This document shows, one piece after another, positions 1 through 35,900 of a stretch of DNA of 64,000 bases. A program made the position numbers and the translations under genes. The DNA is from Yponomeuta sedellus (Eukaryota; Arthropoda; Insecta; Lepidoptera; Yponomeutidae). A model generated the notes under the pieces. It was not told where the DNA came from. It did not search any database and worked only from the letters and a program-made list of their open reading frames with translations. Each line of letters begins with the position of its first letter. Within the stretch, counting starts at the first letter, position 1. The stretch covers positions 9,325,001 to 9,389,000 of the forward strand of contig OW203732.1 in assembly GCA_934045075.1 (NCBI GenBank), read 5' to 3'.

Positions 1-300
1 CAAGTGTAAAACAGAGATGTCCGAAGTGCGAATTACGGAAATTTTGTGCTTATTTAAAGGATGAAAGTAAAAATACAGATTCGCCATAATTATGTTCTGA
101 ACATATACTTTTACAACAGAATAACCAAAAGAAGAAATAGAGATCACTTAACTGGGGAAGAGCCAAGTAAGAGAAATAAAGTAATAGATTAATAAACAAA
201 TAAATTGTTTTTGAACTAAAACTTTCGTAAGCACAACACATTGTAGACTTTTTGTCCGGATCTACTTACGGGTGTTGTTATATCGGAAGAGTCCAACCAG
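1..300. other. AT-rich flank with a fragment of a dispersed repeat
   Basis: No gene seen. Positions 195-300 carry a sequence that recurs at 24047-24240 (actttcgtaagcacaac followed by a block starting near gtagactttttgtccgg) and weakly at 35772-35815, so it is the edge of a dispersed inverted-repeat element truncated here. Confidence 0.4.
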
Positions 301-470
301 GTTTCGCTCCGAATAAATTGTTCTACCCACTAGGCTTCCGCCGCGAGAGACCCAGGTTCGATTACCAGCACGGCCATGTACCAATGAATCTGTTTTCTAA
401 GTTATGTACATTTGTGAAGTTACGCTAGCTCAATTGCTAACTGTTCACAGTTAGCAAGGAAAATATCGTG
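300..470 (+). repeat. tRNA-derived SINE, family T2 (diverged copy)
   Basis: Contains a B-box-like stretch (ggttcgattaccag near 355) followed by the family body, including accaatga and a gtacatttgtgaag block. Better copies are at 22930-23345, 28180-28525, 37815-38130 and 59920-60315. The family name is mine. Confidence 0.5.
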
Positions 471-474
471 AGAA

Positions 475-600
475 AACTTGAGTGTCTGAGGTGTTCAAGT
501 ACCTCAGCGCTTGAAATTGCCAATGCGCGCTGGCTCTCCGTGCCAGCGCTCTATCCAACTGAGCTAATGGGCGACTCTGAAAGAAAGAGATCTGTCAAGA
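475..600. repeat. SINE 3' tail fused to a tRNA-like fragment
   Basis: Positions 483-525 match the T2 tail (cctcagcgcttgaaattgcc). Positions 528-575 look like the tRNA-like head of family T1 on the minus strand (ctctatccaactgagctaat is a reverse-complement A box). It is a chimera of two SINE families. Confidence 0.4.
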
Positions 601-671
601 TCATGGAGATCGTGGTCAAGTGGTCACTGCCTATCCCTCCGGGATATAGTCGTGACTTTGTGTTATCATCA

Positions 672-1020
672 TCGACCCATTATGGCCTCACTGAGGGGCA
701 AGGGTCTTTTCCTTAAGGAATGTATAATCTTTACTCCACCACGGGGGCCAAGTCCGGATTGGTGGAGGCTTGCAAGACTGGTTTTACTGTCAGAAGTTTA
801 CAAGCCGCCCTAAAGCCCCTGACTCGGCTTAACGACTGCTATCTATCGACGGCAGCCGGCACCAACTGCTTAACGTGCCTTGCAAAGCACGGAACCGCTC
901 AGGAAAATGGCACCAGCATTAGTTATAGACGGTCACCCATCCATGCACTGAACGCACCCTATATTGCTTAACCTTCGTGATCGTGTAACATCACTCAGGC
1001 AGCCGGGGCTACAAGCGATC
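672..1020 (-). repeat. 5S-rRNA-like SINE, older subfamily
   Basis: On the minus strand, about 930-975 contains ggttaagcaatatagg, gcgttcagtgcatgg and atgggtgacc. This resembles the 3' half of 5S rRNA with its internal promoter. The 3' body (accacgggggccaag, agccggcacc, cgtgccttgcaaagcac) recurs in more than ten copies in the window. Confidence 0.55.
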
Positions 1021-1375
1021 CTGATTAAGTGGTCACTGCCCATCCCTCCGGGCTATACTTAGTCGTTAGTTTGTGTTATGTTGGGTTTTTATAAATTAAG
1101 TTGGCAATCATCATTATCACGGTCTCTACCTAAACTAAGTTTTCAATGACGTTTCTGATGGACATGACACGAAAGTGGATTATCGGCTGAATATATTTAT
1201 TTAAAAAACTATGTTACTGAATAATCTAGTAATTCCAGATGGTCATGCATGTCATATGTGTAAACGAACAAAAAACACGTGCCATTGAAATTTCTTCAAC
1301 CAAGACAACAATTTACCATAATGATTGACAACGAACTGACAGAAAACGAGTAAGTGAAATGATAATAATGATATC
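1021..1375. other. No recognisable feature
   Basis: AT-rich sequence with no convincing exon or repeat signature. Confidence 0.4.
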
Positions 1376-1610
1376 AACCCTTTGAATGTCCCCACTGCTG
1401 GGGCACGGGTCTCTTCCTCCATCGCAGGGACGTTAGGCCATACTCCACGGCCAAGTCCGAGTTGGTAGAGGATTGTAAGACAGTGGCGGGCTTACTTTCA
1501 GAAGTTATCAAGCCGCCCATAACGCCTCTGACATGGCTTAACGGCTGCCATTACACGCCAGCCGGCACCAACGGCTTAACGTTCCTTGCGAAGCCGTCTA
1601 GTAAAATATT
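1376..1610 (-). repeat. 5S-like SINE, 5'-truncated
   Basis: Only the 3' body is present (tgtccccactgctgggg, catcgcaggga, cggcaccaacggcttaacg). The 5S-like head is absent, which is the usual product of incomplete reverse transcription. Confidence 0.6.
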
Positions 1611-1959
1611 TCCATGAATTTAAAGCCGTTCGTGTCAGACGGGTTCGAATCCGGTTCAAAGCCAAACCTTCATGACTTCACCAACCTGCGTGACATGCCA
1701 CCATTTTTATAGTTTTGCCTTACTGTGGCTTACTGGGCCGATATTAATTTATTTGTACGTTACTTTATTATACGTCTCGTAGGTAAAAATAATGTAATTA
1801 CCCATGTGTAACTCAGTCACAATATCTGTGTAGCTCTGGTATTTTGTACAAAATAAATAAACCAAAGTATCAAGATACGTATGAGCAACGAATGTGGTAA
1901 CGGAAAACAGAAGGTGCAGCGATATTACGGTACATCGCACGATAGGGCTAAGAAACGAT

Positions 1960-2730
1960 GTAAGATAAGATAAGATAAGATGAGATGAGATGAGGCGAGG
2001 CGAGGCGAGGCGAGGCGAGGCGAGGCGAGGCGAGGCGAGGCGAGGCGAGGCGAGGCGAGGCGAGGCGAGGCGAGGCGAGGCGAGGCGAGGCGAGGCGAGG
2101 CGAGGCGAGGCGAGGCGAGGCGAGGCGAGGCGAGGCGAGGCGAGGCGAGGCGAGGCAAGGCAAGGCAAGGCAAGGCAAGGCAAGGCAAGGCAAGGCAAGG
2201 CAAGGCAAGGCAAGGCAAGGCAAGGCAAGTTAAGATAAGAGATGAGATGAGATGAGATGAGATGAGGTGAGGTGAGGTGAGGTGAGGTGAGGCGAGGCGA
2301 GGCGAGGCGAGGCGAGGCGAGGTGATGATGAGATGAGATGAGATGAGATGAGATGAGATGAGATGAGATGAGATGAGATGAGATGAGATGAGATGAGATG
2401 AGATGAGATGAGATGAGATGAGATGAGATGAGATGAGATGAGATGAGATGAGATGAGATGAGATGAGATGAGATGAGATGAGATGAGATGAGATGAGATG
2501 AGATGAGATGAGATGAGATGAGATGAGATGAGATGAGATGAGATGAGATGAGATGAGATGAGATGAGATAAGATAAGATGAGATGAGATGAGATGAGATG
2601 AGATGAGATGAGATGAGATGAGATGAGATGAGATGAGATGAGATGAGATGAGATGAGATGAGATGAGATGAGATGAGATGAGATGAGATGAGATGAGATG
2701 AGATGAGATGAGATGAGATGAGATGAGATG
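1960..2730. repeat. Pentanucleotide satellite with ordered variant blocks
   Basis: About 770 bp of 5-bp units in homogeneous blocks. Order: GATAA, GATGA, a long GGCGA block (about 1993-2155), GGCAA (about 2156-2227), a short GATAA stretch, GATGA, GGTGA (about 2265-2288), GGCGA (about 2290-2320), then a long GATGA run (about 2330-2730) broken by two GATAA units near 2566-2577. It abuts a retroposon fragment at 2731-2820 whose relatives carry a GATTA tail. Long open frames across it (LISSH or RLASP repeats) are artefacts. Confidence 0.95.
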
Positions 2731-2820
2731 GGAATATTCTTTATTGTACACCAGAGCACATATTATAAAACATGTGAAGATACAAAGTACAATTGGCGGC
2801 CTTATTGCTAAAAGCAAGGA
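2731..2820 (-). repeat. Retroposon R1 3'-end fragment
   Basis: The motifs ttctttattgtacacc, caattggcggcctta and gctaaaagc recur at 23640-23735, 27330-27520, 32357-32545 and elsewhere. Better copies have a (GATTA)n tail on the outer side; here that position is the GATGA satellite. Confidence 0.6.
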
Positions 2821-3320
2821 TGGATGTAGGTATTAAACTGTGACTGAAATCTCCTACAAGTAATGATAGTGTTTGGAGTGTGGTCTACTTGTTACTATAA
2901 TAGTATAACTATCTGTAGCTATACTTCTTTCTAATCCTGGCACAATATTTTTATCACAAAGAACATTCTTTTTGCGAGTCTATGACGTAAGTGTCATAAC
3001 AATTTTGTTATTTGGATGCGTCCGACAATTTACATATTTCGTGTAGTTACTAAAGTTTATTTAGGGATTTTTGTAGAGAAGACGAAGTTATTATATTTTA
3101 GACGTCTTGTCATAAAGTTTGTAAAAAATGTTCTTTTCTTCTGAGTAAGTTTTTTGTGACCTACCTATTTATAATTTCTTACATACTAAATGTGAGTTCA
3201 GATTATATTTTTGTGGACCTCCTGCGGTTGACTGGTAGAAAATGTTTGTAGCATTAAATGTGCCGCATTGCAGTTGTAAGCGATACTTATGTACAATAAA
3301 GGTATTATTATTACATATCG
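2821..3320. other. No recognisable feature
   Basis: AT-rich unique-looking sequence. No coding exon or repeat family recognised on either strand. Confidence 0.4.
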
Positions 3321-3321
3321 T

Positions 3322-3580
3322 TCTTTATCGTCCTGTCATGTAATGGCAGTCGTCAAGCCATATCAGAGGCCTTAAGGGTTGCTTGAAAACTTCTGAATGT
3401 AGAGCCCGCCACTGCCTTACAATTCTCCACCAACCCGGACCGCTAGTGCCATTTTTCTGAGCGCTTCCGTGCTTCGCAAGGCACGTTAAGCCGTTGGTGC
3501 TAGGCCCCCGTGGTGGAGTATGGCCTAAGCTTCCGGGAAGAGACCCGTGTCCCAGCAGTGGGGACATAAAAGGGTTGATA
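3322..3580 (+). repeat. 5S-like SINE, rearranged copy
   Basis: Contains the family blocks tgccatttttctgagcg, gcttcgcaaggcacgttaag and ccagcagtggggaca. The inner block (aatggcagtcgtcaagcc to caattctccaccaa) is displaced relative to full copies, so the element was rearranged after or during insertion. Confidence 0.6.
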
Positions 3581-3884
3581 TAGTTTTGGATCCGAACAAA
3601 AATGTCAGAGATTGATCTTTGAGTTTGAAATTTGTGTACGTAGTACTTTATACTCTTAAGTTTGTGTATGCTATTTGAGGTTCACCTCCATACTTCAATA
3701 GTGTATAATTATTTAATTTAAGTATGAAGGGGGTGGTTAAGTGAAAACGCCAATTGAGTAGCAGAAGTAAATCCTTGTGTTGATTCGTTTTACATATAAC
3801 TGTACATAGGTAGGTTTTTCCTATCGACATATGTTTTGACAGACATTGCTGTCCCTATAGATACTGTGAGAAATCACTAGAGGT

Positions 3885-4055
3885 CCTGCAGTTAAGCTGG
3901 TCGCGTCTAGTGTCCCTAACCTGACGTTACTAGTTAGACCAGCAGTAAAGCCGGTCCTGCCCAGCGCAGTCTTCTAGTTAAGCCCTAGTCCAGACGTTAC
4001 TAGATAGACCAGCAGTTAAGCCTGTCTTGTCCAGCGCGGTCGCTAGCTAAGTGAT
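3885..4055. repeat. Imperfect ~70-bp tandem repeat upstream of gene A
   Basis: Two near-copies starting at acgttactagttagacc (about 3922) and acgttactagatagacc (about 3993), each followed by agcagt.aagcc.gtc and ccagcgc.gtc. A degenerate third partial unit precedes them. The repeat ends about 350 bp before the proposed gene A start codon. Confidence 0.7.
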
Positions 4056-4408
4056 CTTCATGATGTGGTGCGGCTCCTTATATTGGGCTCTGGCGGCCGT
4101 TGCTTGTTGGTGGGGCGCAGCGGGAGGGCGACGAGCGAGAACGATAGTCTGTGTGCGAGCGAGAATGTATTCGGGCCCATGCGCAAATGGTTCTCTTGTT
4201 ACAAGTATAATTTTATTGCAGACCAATGTACTATGCTTACATTTGGGAGTTTTTGCAACGTTTTTTCGTTCTTGTGTGATATAACCGAGGTGAACTAAAG
4301 TGGATCATTAACTCATGCAGACCGGCAATCTTAGAGCAGTCCGAGTCATTCATTCAATTGCACTAAGATTGTAAGCACAGATGATTCGAGCACGAAAACG
4401 TGGTTAAA
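4056..4408 (+). promoter_or_regulatory. Likely promoter and 5' UTR region of gene A
   Basis: A locally GC-rich segment (about 4060-4180) lies directly upstream of the proposed first coding exon and is unlike its AT-rich surroundings. No clear TATA box seen. A short upstream reading frame starts at 4381 and stops before 4409. Assignment rests mainly on position. Confidence 0.35.
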
Positions 4409-28972
<24,564 letters not shown>

Positions 28973-28985
28973 TCTGTAAAATGCA

Positions 28986-28991
28986 GAATAA
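28986..28991 (+). terminator. Polyadenylation signal of gene A
   Basis: AATAAA 14 nt after the stop codon. This implies a very short 3' UTR if it is used. Confidence 0.55.
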
Positions 28992-29309
28992 ATATCGGAA
29001 TTGAATATTATGTTAATCTGAGCTTCAATTTCTATTCCGAACAAAAATATAATTGAATTGCGGCAAAACTTTGAAGATATAATGATTGAACTCCTAAGAA
29101 ACGGCTTCACCCATTTTTAGTGGGTGGGTAGGCTTCAGTCTGTGAATAGATCGTAGGCTGAATACTATGGAAAAACAACATTTGCGGGGCTAGCTAGTAT
29201 TTCAACGGTGTTTTCCCGTGGTCCCATTATTTTCACAACAGCCAGAGCCTCTAATCAACCATAGGAAGGTACACTCGTATATTCGATAACATGGAATCGA
29301 TCGATATCA

Positions 29310-29556
29310 ACGCTTGTATGTCCCCACTGCTGGGGCACGGGTCTCTTCCTGTATCGCAGGAAGGTTAGGCCATACTCCAATACGGGGGCCAAGTCCAGGT
29401 TGGTGGATGATTGTAAGACAGTGGCGGGCCTTATCGTTAGAAGATATTAAGCCGCCCAAAAGGCCTCTGACATGGCTTGACGACTGTCATTACATGACAG
29501 CTGGCACCAACGGCTTGGCGTGCCTTGCGAACCACGGAAGCGCTCAGAAAAATGCC
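29310..29556 (-). repeat. 5S-like SINE, head missing
   Basis: From tgtccccactgctgggg to gcgctcagaaaaatgcc. It breaks off before the 5S-like head. Confidence 0.7.
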
Positions 29557-29707
29557 ACGTATCCTTGTTTCTGCCCTGAGCCCCACAGTGCAGCCTGCAG
29601 GATCTCATGGAGGCAACACCCAGCGCAATCGCGGTTTTGGGAGCGAGATGAGGACGAGCAGAGTCGACGCTTTCGACACGAAAGAAAATTTTCTAGTTCC
29701 ATGATGG

Positions 29708-30513
29708 TATAGGGAAGAGCGGGTGATCGTGCTCTTCCACTATAAAGGGAAATTTCCCGCCAGGCAGATCGTATGCCTGGGGACGGTCGGTCCAACTATT
29801 GTTAGTCGGACGTTATATCTATGGTATGTCATTGATACACTTTGATTGCGCGATGCAGGAATATTGGAGTTTGTAGTGCGCGCGCAGAGCTGACATATGC
29901 TCGCCACATCACTCTCCCCTTCAAGACCGTAGCTACGCATAGCTAGGTCTGATAGGAATCGAAGTCTGTGCTCTAAAGCCTGCAAGTGCCAGGTGACGCT
30001 TAGTCAGTGAGTCGACTAGCGGTTGAGGTTGTTCGGCGGCTAACAGTCACTTCACCGGCGACAGTACCATGGAGACCGCGCATGTGGTAGGAACCGGTGA
30101 AGGCTGCTGTACCACTGGCAACGTGAGCTGTTGCTGTGTGGCTGCCGTGCCGAGAGGTTGGAGGAAGATTACCATCAGTCCCAGTAGTCGGTGCGTTGAC
30201 TGTAGTGGAACTGATGAAGTGAGAGGGAAGAATGCTGGCCTTGCTTTGAGACTGTATGTGGGGTGCTGCGAGAGCGAAGGAAGGTTGACAATGTTTTGTC
30301 AGGGGTCACCACTATAAGGAGGAGCGGGTGATCGTGCTCTTTCACTATAAAGGGAAATTTCCCGCCAGGCAGATCGTATGCCTGGGGACGGCCGGTCCAA
30401 CTATTGTTAATCGGACGTTATATTTATGGTATGTCATTGATACACTTTGATTGCGCGATGCAGGAATATTGGAGTTTGTAGTGCGCGCGCAGAGCTGACA
30501 TGTGCTCGCTACA
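29708..30513 (+). mobile_element. Small LTR-flanked element (TRIM-like), 806 bp
   Basis: Direct terminal repeats 29708-29908 and 30313-30513, both 201 bp and about 95% alike, flanked by ATGG at 29704-29707 and 30514-30517, a perfect 4-bp target duplication. The 404-bp interior has no credible coding frame. A solo copy of the repeat hosts the large retroelement in gene A. No convincing primer binding site seen, so class is inferred from structure. Confidence 0.75.
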
Positions 30514-30585
30514 ATGGAACTACCTATAACCTATGGTTGTATTTTTAATGACTTGCGATGCTCATACAAAGTTACATTACGCTTA

Positions 30586-31487
30586 GGGTCACCACACACG
30601 GGCCACCGGCCACAACCACAAAACGCCGCCACTGGCATATTTCCTGTAATTTTCATACATTTTATATGGACTCGCCGCACACGGTTGGCGCCGGTGGCAG
30701 CCACACGCTACAAATCGTCGCAGCTTGCTTCTTGTGGCCTGCACCGGCCACAAAACGTCGACACAAAAAGCCGCCACACGCCACTCGCGCGATTCCGTGC
30801 CCCTCCCTCCTTTGCCTCAGTTAACCTGTGCTGTAAAGTCGACGGTAACGCACGGTAGTCTTTGGTTCATATAGGTAGATAAATATGGATATAGAATTAT
30901 TTATATCAGGGATACAATCCCGTCCTGAGATTTGGGATTCAAAAAGTGATAGTTATAGTAATAGATGAGAAAAAGTGAAGGCCTGGGAAGAAACCTGCGA
31001 ATTGTTTATTGAAATTGTTGTGAAACTTACCTTAATGTGATAGCTAGTCTTTCCGCAGGTGCGATGCTTTTCCGCATGTTGGTGTCGTGGTGCTTTAATC
31101 CATCATATAATAGAGCATGTAGTTCCCAAAACTTGCCTATACTTAAACGTAAATGTTTGAAAAACTTTTTAGAATGGTTTAGAAGACTATCGAAATGTTC
31201 GTTGCATTTGTGTACATTCGTTAAAACTGGATTTATCCAATAACTACGGTTTCGTCTTCTACGACGACGTCTTTTTATCAAAAGTAGCGCAATTAAACCT
31301 TCTTTGTCAGAGTCCATTATGATACTGCACGCCACGCAAGGGTTAAAAAAAGTAGCAGCCACCGACCGCAAGTGTCGACCACCGGCCACAAGTGGCTGTC
31401 GCGCGCTTCAGCTACCTTTGTAGCCGCTTCTAGCTTCTCGTGGCGGCGTTTGTGGCTGTCGCGTGTGGCCCGTGTGCGGCGACACTT
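30586..31487 (-). mobile_element. PIF/Harbinger-like DNA transposon remnant
   Basis: Imperfect inverted ends of about 47 bp (gggtcaccacacacgggcc on the left; the right end reversed reads gtgtcgccgcacacgggcc). The internal minus-strand frame resembles the N-terminus of HARBI1-type transposases. The flanking 3 bp are TTA on the left and TTT/TTA on the right. Confidence 0.7.
31027..31389 (-). pseudogene. Harbinger transposase N-terminal fragment
   Basis: 120-residue frame with YWINPVLTNVHKCNEHFDSL, FFKHLRLSIGKFWEL and DTNMRKSIAPAERLAITLR, the conserved region before the DDE nuclease domain. The DDE domain itself is absent from the element. Confidence 0.7.
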
Positions 31488-31554
31488 TTACTCTTAAGTT
31501 TACGTTTACATTACTTTTACCTAATAAATAATTGCGATTACACCCCTTTAATAT

Positions 31555-31925
31555 ATGCCGGAAGCACTCGTGGCCTAGTCAAACCAAGTCATTGGAATGA
31601 ATCACTTGAGTTAAGCAACAACAGGCGCGGTCAGCTGCAAGATGGGTGACCATCCCGTGACAACCGCTTGTGGCATTTTTTCCGAGCGCTTCCGTGCTTC
31701 GCCAAGGCACGTTAAGGTTTGGTGCCGGCTGCCATGAAAGGGCAGTCGTTAAGCCATGTCAGAGGCCTTATGGGCGTCTTGATAACTTCTGACAGTAAGG
31801 CCCGCCACTGTCTTACAATCCTCCCCCAAGCCAGACTTGGCCCACATGGTGGAGTATGGCCTAACCCTCCTACGATGCAAGAAAAGACCCGTGCCCCAGT
31901 AGTGGGGGCATTCAGGGGTTGACAT
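31555..31925 (+). repeat. 5S-like SINE, near full length
   Basis: Head: cttgagttaagcaacaacag, gcgcggtcagctgcaag, atgggtgaccatcccgtgac, aligning with 5S rRNA positions around its A/C boxes. Body: cgcttccgtgcttcgcc and agtatggcctaaccctcc to agtgggggcattcagggg. Confidence 0.75.
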
Positions 31926-32356
31926 CGAAACAAGATTAAAGACAAAAATAGGTAGGTCCTACTAATTCAGCCCCTTGCTGTAATTAAATAACTAATTAGG
32001 GTGACTTGCTCCAAATTACTGGATATATAAGTAAATATAAATACTTATCCAGGAAAACAGATATATAACCAAAGAGTAGGTATATAACCAAAGAACATAA
32101 AAAAAGAGGTGGGGTTATGTGGTCATAGTCATACGATTTGTCTGTGGACAACTCCGCAAATGTCATGCTGCAAGACGTTTTTGGATTTATTGTACAGATT
32201 AGAAAGACTCAATTTATTCACTGCATAGCCACGATGTATTTTTTTTTTACATTCGTGTGCATAACTAAACCAAGCATAAGCAGATAGATATTTCAGTCAG
32301 TCAAAGTTTGTGCAAGGCATATCTTAATGCATTGTTTTTAATTATTAAACAACTAT
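31926..32356. other. Intergenic, no recognisable feature
   Basis: AT-rich DNA between genes A and B. No exon or promoter element seen. Confidence 0.35.
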
Positions 32357-32545
32357 TAGATTAGATTAGAACTCTTTATTGTACACACCAGAAAACAAAA
32401 TACATAAAAAGGCTTACACATCTAAGCTATTGCCGTATACAATTGGCGGTCTTATCGCTAAAAGCGATCTCTTCCAGACAACCTTGGGATGGATAGAGCT
32501 GAAAGATGAAGAGAGTAGGTAGGTAGGTGTACATGAAGTATACAG
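32357..32545 (-). repeat. R1 retroposon with (TAATC)n tail
   Basis: Near-identical to 27330-27520, about 340 bp upstream of the gene B 5' exon. Confidence 0.7.
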
Positions 32546-32884
32546 GAAGAATATTATGTACATAAACTGACTTACAACTAATATTCGTATATATTTTATA
32601 AAATACATAAGCTAGGCCATATATATAATATTATTAATGTATAAATTATACAAACATACATAATTATATAGTTATAATATAATAATACATACATTTACAT
32701 ATACTATTGTGTAATGTTGAAATATAAAACCACGGATGTAAATTTACATCCGTGTATAAAACTAAATTATTAATCCTTTACTCTGTAGTTTTTAATACCC
32801 TATGTACACAGATTATAAAATGACAGTGTAAGAAAAAAAATGTCGAAGAAAAACTATTTGTCATATTTTGCGATTTAATTTCAG

Positions 32885-32937
32885 ACCATAAATATTTACT
32901 TTACACATTGTTTGATCAAAATGGGACAACTGCTCAG
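32885..32937 (+). CDS. Gene B first coding exon (partly 5' UTR)
   Basis: Acceptor-like tttaatttcag before 32885, ATG at 32921, donor GTAATA at 32938. It contributes 17 coding bases and ends in phase 2, matching the one leftover base of exon 2 (34627) and the mini-exon of gene A. The acceptor implies a further non-coding exon upstream. Alternative: start at ATG 34613 without this exon; the phase match favours splicing. Confidence 0.55.
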
Positions 32938-35900
32938 GTAATAACCTATCTATTTTAATGTTCCTTATATCTTTTTAGTTTTTATTTCATCTAAAGCCGG
33001 TGCCTCACTTGGCCACTCGTATTTGCGTGTTTGGCAAACATAACATTTACATACAGGCACAAACATTGCTTCCTGCCTCACGCTAGGATACCCTGTGTCG
33101 TGGGAACCAGAAACCGCGACATTACGAACATGTAAACATCCAAGACGTGGGGTGTTTTTTTTGTCCCCAGCCGGGGTTTGAACTCGGCACCTCTCGCATG
33201 GTAGGCAGATGCGCTACCGCTGCCTCATAGTAATTTGCCATCTATAAACGAGTTTTTTGATGAATCTTACCACTGTGTCGACGTTTGTTGATGAATCGTC
33301 GGCAAAGACGCGAATACGAATAGCCGCTTCACTTGGCTATTATATATGGCCAGCGTTACAAAATAATGTAACATTGCAAACCTCTTTACATAATTTTTAT
33401 ATTTCTTTTCTGTCTATCATTTTCAAAATTTTAAATTACCTCACCCATTTTTGCGATTTCCCTCATTTTTTGCATTACTACTTCACATCTTGACTAGACC
33501 TTTTTTACCTGCTTATTCCGTTTTTATCCTGTTTTCTGTTCATACTATAAATAAAACGTACTATAAATATGCACAAAGTTAAGGTCGTTCCAGTTCTATT
33601 ATTTATTAAAAGTTGTATTGTATAACTTTTAATGAATAATAGAACTACACAAACACAAAGACCTCACCATACGTTGCTTTTAACATGACTTATGTGACAA
33701 TATCTGCTATTTTCACCATCGTCATCCTCAATATTATATTCGCTAGAGCAGCACTAAAGATCTCTAACAGCAAAGGTCTTTAAGTTCAATAGAATACGAA
33801 CCAAAGCCTTTTAACTCTGTGCTCACAGAGCTTCTTTTATGACGCGTTCTCTCAATTTCAATTATTGGTTTTCAGCCATAGATAGACTATTCTTTATAGC
33901 ATGTACGCCAGGAATTACATAAGAGACTTAAAAAATATAGTACAAGTGCATATCAAATCATATAGACATAAACATAGTTATATATTAAACGGGTCAAATC
34001 GCGATTATTTATTAGGTAAAACGTAATTACCTTATTTCCCGACGTTTGCCGCAGCGTTACAGTTGCCGTGGTCTCGGGTAGACTAAAATGGCGAGTACAG
34101 CTCTTTGCAAATGACGTACGAGCTTTACCGCTTCTGAATATTACTAATCCTAATCAACCCTTGTATGTCCCCACTGCTGAGGCACGGGTCTCTCCTGCAT
34201 CGCAGGAAGGTTAGGCCATACTCCAGCACGGGGACCAAGTCCGGGTTGGTGGAGGATTGTAAGACAGTGGCGGGCCTTACTGTTAGAAGTTATCAAGCCA
34301 CTTATAAGGCCTCGGCTCACCAACGGCTTAACGTGCCTTGCGAAGAACGGAAGCGCTCGGAAAAATGCCACTAGCGGTAGTCACGGCACGCTCACTCATC
34401 CTGTACCTGACCGCGCCTATTGTTGCTTAACTAAGTGATTGATTCCAATCACTTGGTTAAGCAACAATATTCCTAATGTGAGTCGGTATCTAAATTGAAA
34501 ATTTCACCAAGTAAATACTCATCTGATTACCTCTTTTTTGTGTAAGAAATGTGAAGAGGCAGAGCGTGCTTACCTAGTGAAATTATCTATTCACGAATCA
34601 ACAGTACAGAAAATGTTTATTTTCAGTTGGCTGTTTTATGGCGATGAAGCCAACCCAGAAGTCCAACTCAGTTGGAAAACGAGGCTGGCCAATGCATGCC
34701 GCTATCAGTATCGGGGAATTCTTTCTGTTATTATTGCAATAATGCTTATTACGGTTTTTGTTCTTGTACCAAATGAATCTTTAGATGGGGTAAGTTTTTA
34801 GTTTTCGTTGTAATAGGTACACTTACATCTACCTGCAGTGCTATTGGAATAACGCAAAACTGATTGTTTCATATTAATAAGCTCACCAAGGTTTGCTGGA
34901 AAAAATCTCTTACAGAGATAAGCTCGCCTTTGTACATTAAAGTATAATACATTAAACTACTTTAAGCAAAACCACATAACACTATTTTTTTGAACTAAGA
35001 GATTAAGCTCATATAGTCACTTTCTTTCGTTCTTACATCTTGCAGAAAAAACGCACCATTTTGGCACTATGGTCCATAATGTTAGATTTCTTCCTGCTTA
35101 CCCCTATGGACTATCCGGTCACGGGTTTGCTGCCCGTTGTATTCATGCCACTGTTTGCCGTCATGAGTACGACAGAGGTGACACGGTGCTATTTTAATGT
35201 AAGTATTCGAAATCTAAAATAATAAATGTATTTCAAAGTGAAGAATTTACCTTCTTCACTTCTTATTTTCTGAATCACGTACATTTGTGATACATTTATT
35301 TTATAGTAGCAATACCACTCGCTAGCGGCGAAGGAAAACCTTGTGAGGAAACCAGTGTGTCTGAGGTGTTCACATACCTCAGCGTTTGAAATTGTCAATC
35401 CGCGATGGAAACGAGTGATTAAGGATATTAAACGTATCTCTCTCAGAGAAAAGGCTTGTTCCATACAGTGAGACGTTTTAGGCTGAATTATTATAGTTGA
35501 ATGTCAATTTACAATGTCAGCCACGGTCTTGGGGCCACTCTTTCAGCCACTCCGACCATCTTTTATCAGGCCGTGCTGTTGGTGTGCTCTAATAAATAAA
35601 ATTTAAAACACATAAAATGTACATAACTCGAAACCAAGAGAGTGCGAAATGGCTGCCAAGGGAGACGAGATTATAAAAAAAAGTAGGCTACATACGAGCT
35701 TAAAAAAAAATTACGATTTAACACTGCCGGTAATGCCAGTAGATGTTATTCAGAATTGGGTAAAAATAAAAGAGTTATTGAACTAAAACTTTCGTAAACA
35801 CTACAAATTATTGATTGAAATCGGGGTGCGTAAGTTCCTGCGGATTTAAGTTAGTAATAAACGTAATTCACATATCGCTGCTTTGGGATCAGCTGGCAGG

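Noticed and set aside
1749..2817. Open frames of LISSH, RLASP and LPCLA repeats on both strands
   Set aside because: Pentanucleotide repeats read in several frames; no gene evidence.
4051..4298. Two overlapping 77-residue frames in the GC-rich region
   Set aside because: GC-rich sequence has few stops; no similarity or splice support.
33257..33493. Open frame with a faint resemblance to the SLC13 N-terminus ([12 protein letters not shown])
   Set aside because: No splice sites or membrane segment follow in register; the gene B model is complete without it. Probably chance.
34613..34626. ATG at 34613 as the gene B start
   Set aside because: Possible, but an acceptor lies at 34625-34626 and the mini-exon at 32921 gives the same intron phase as gene A.
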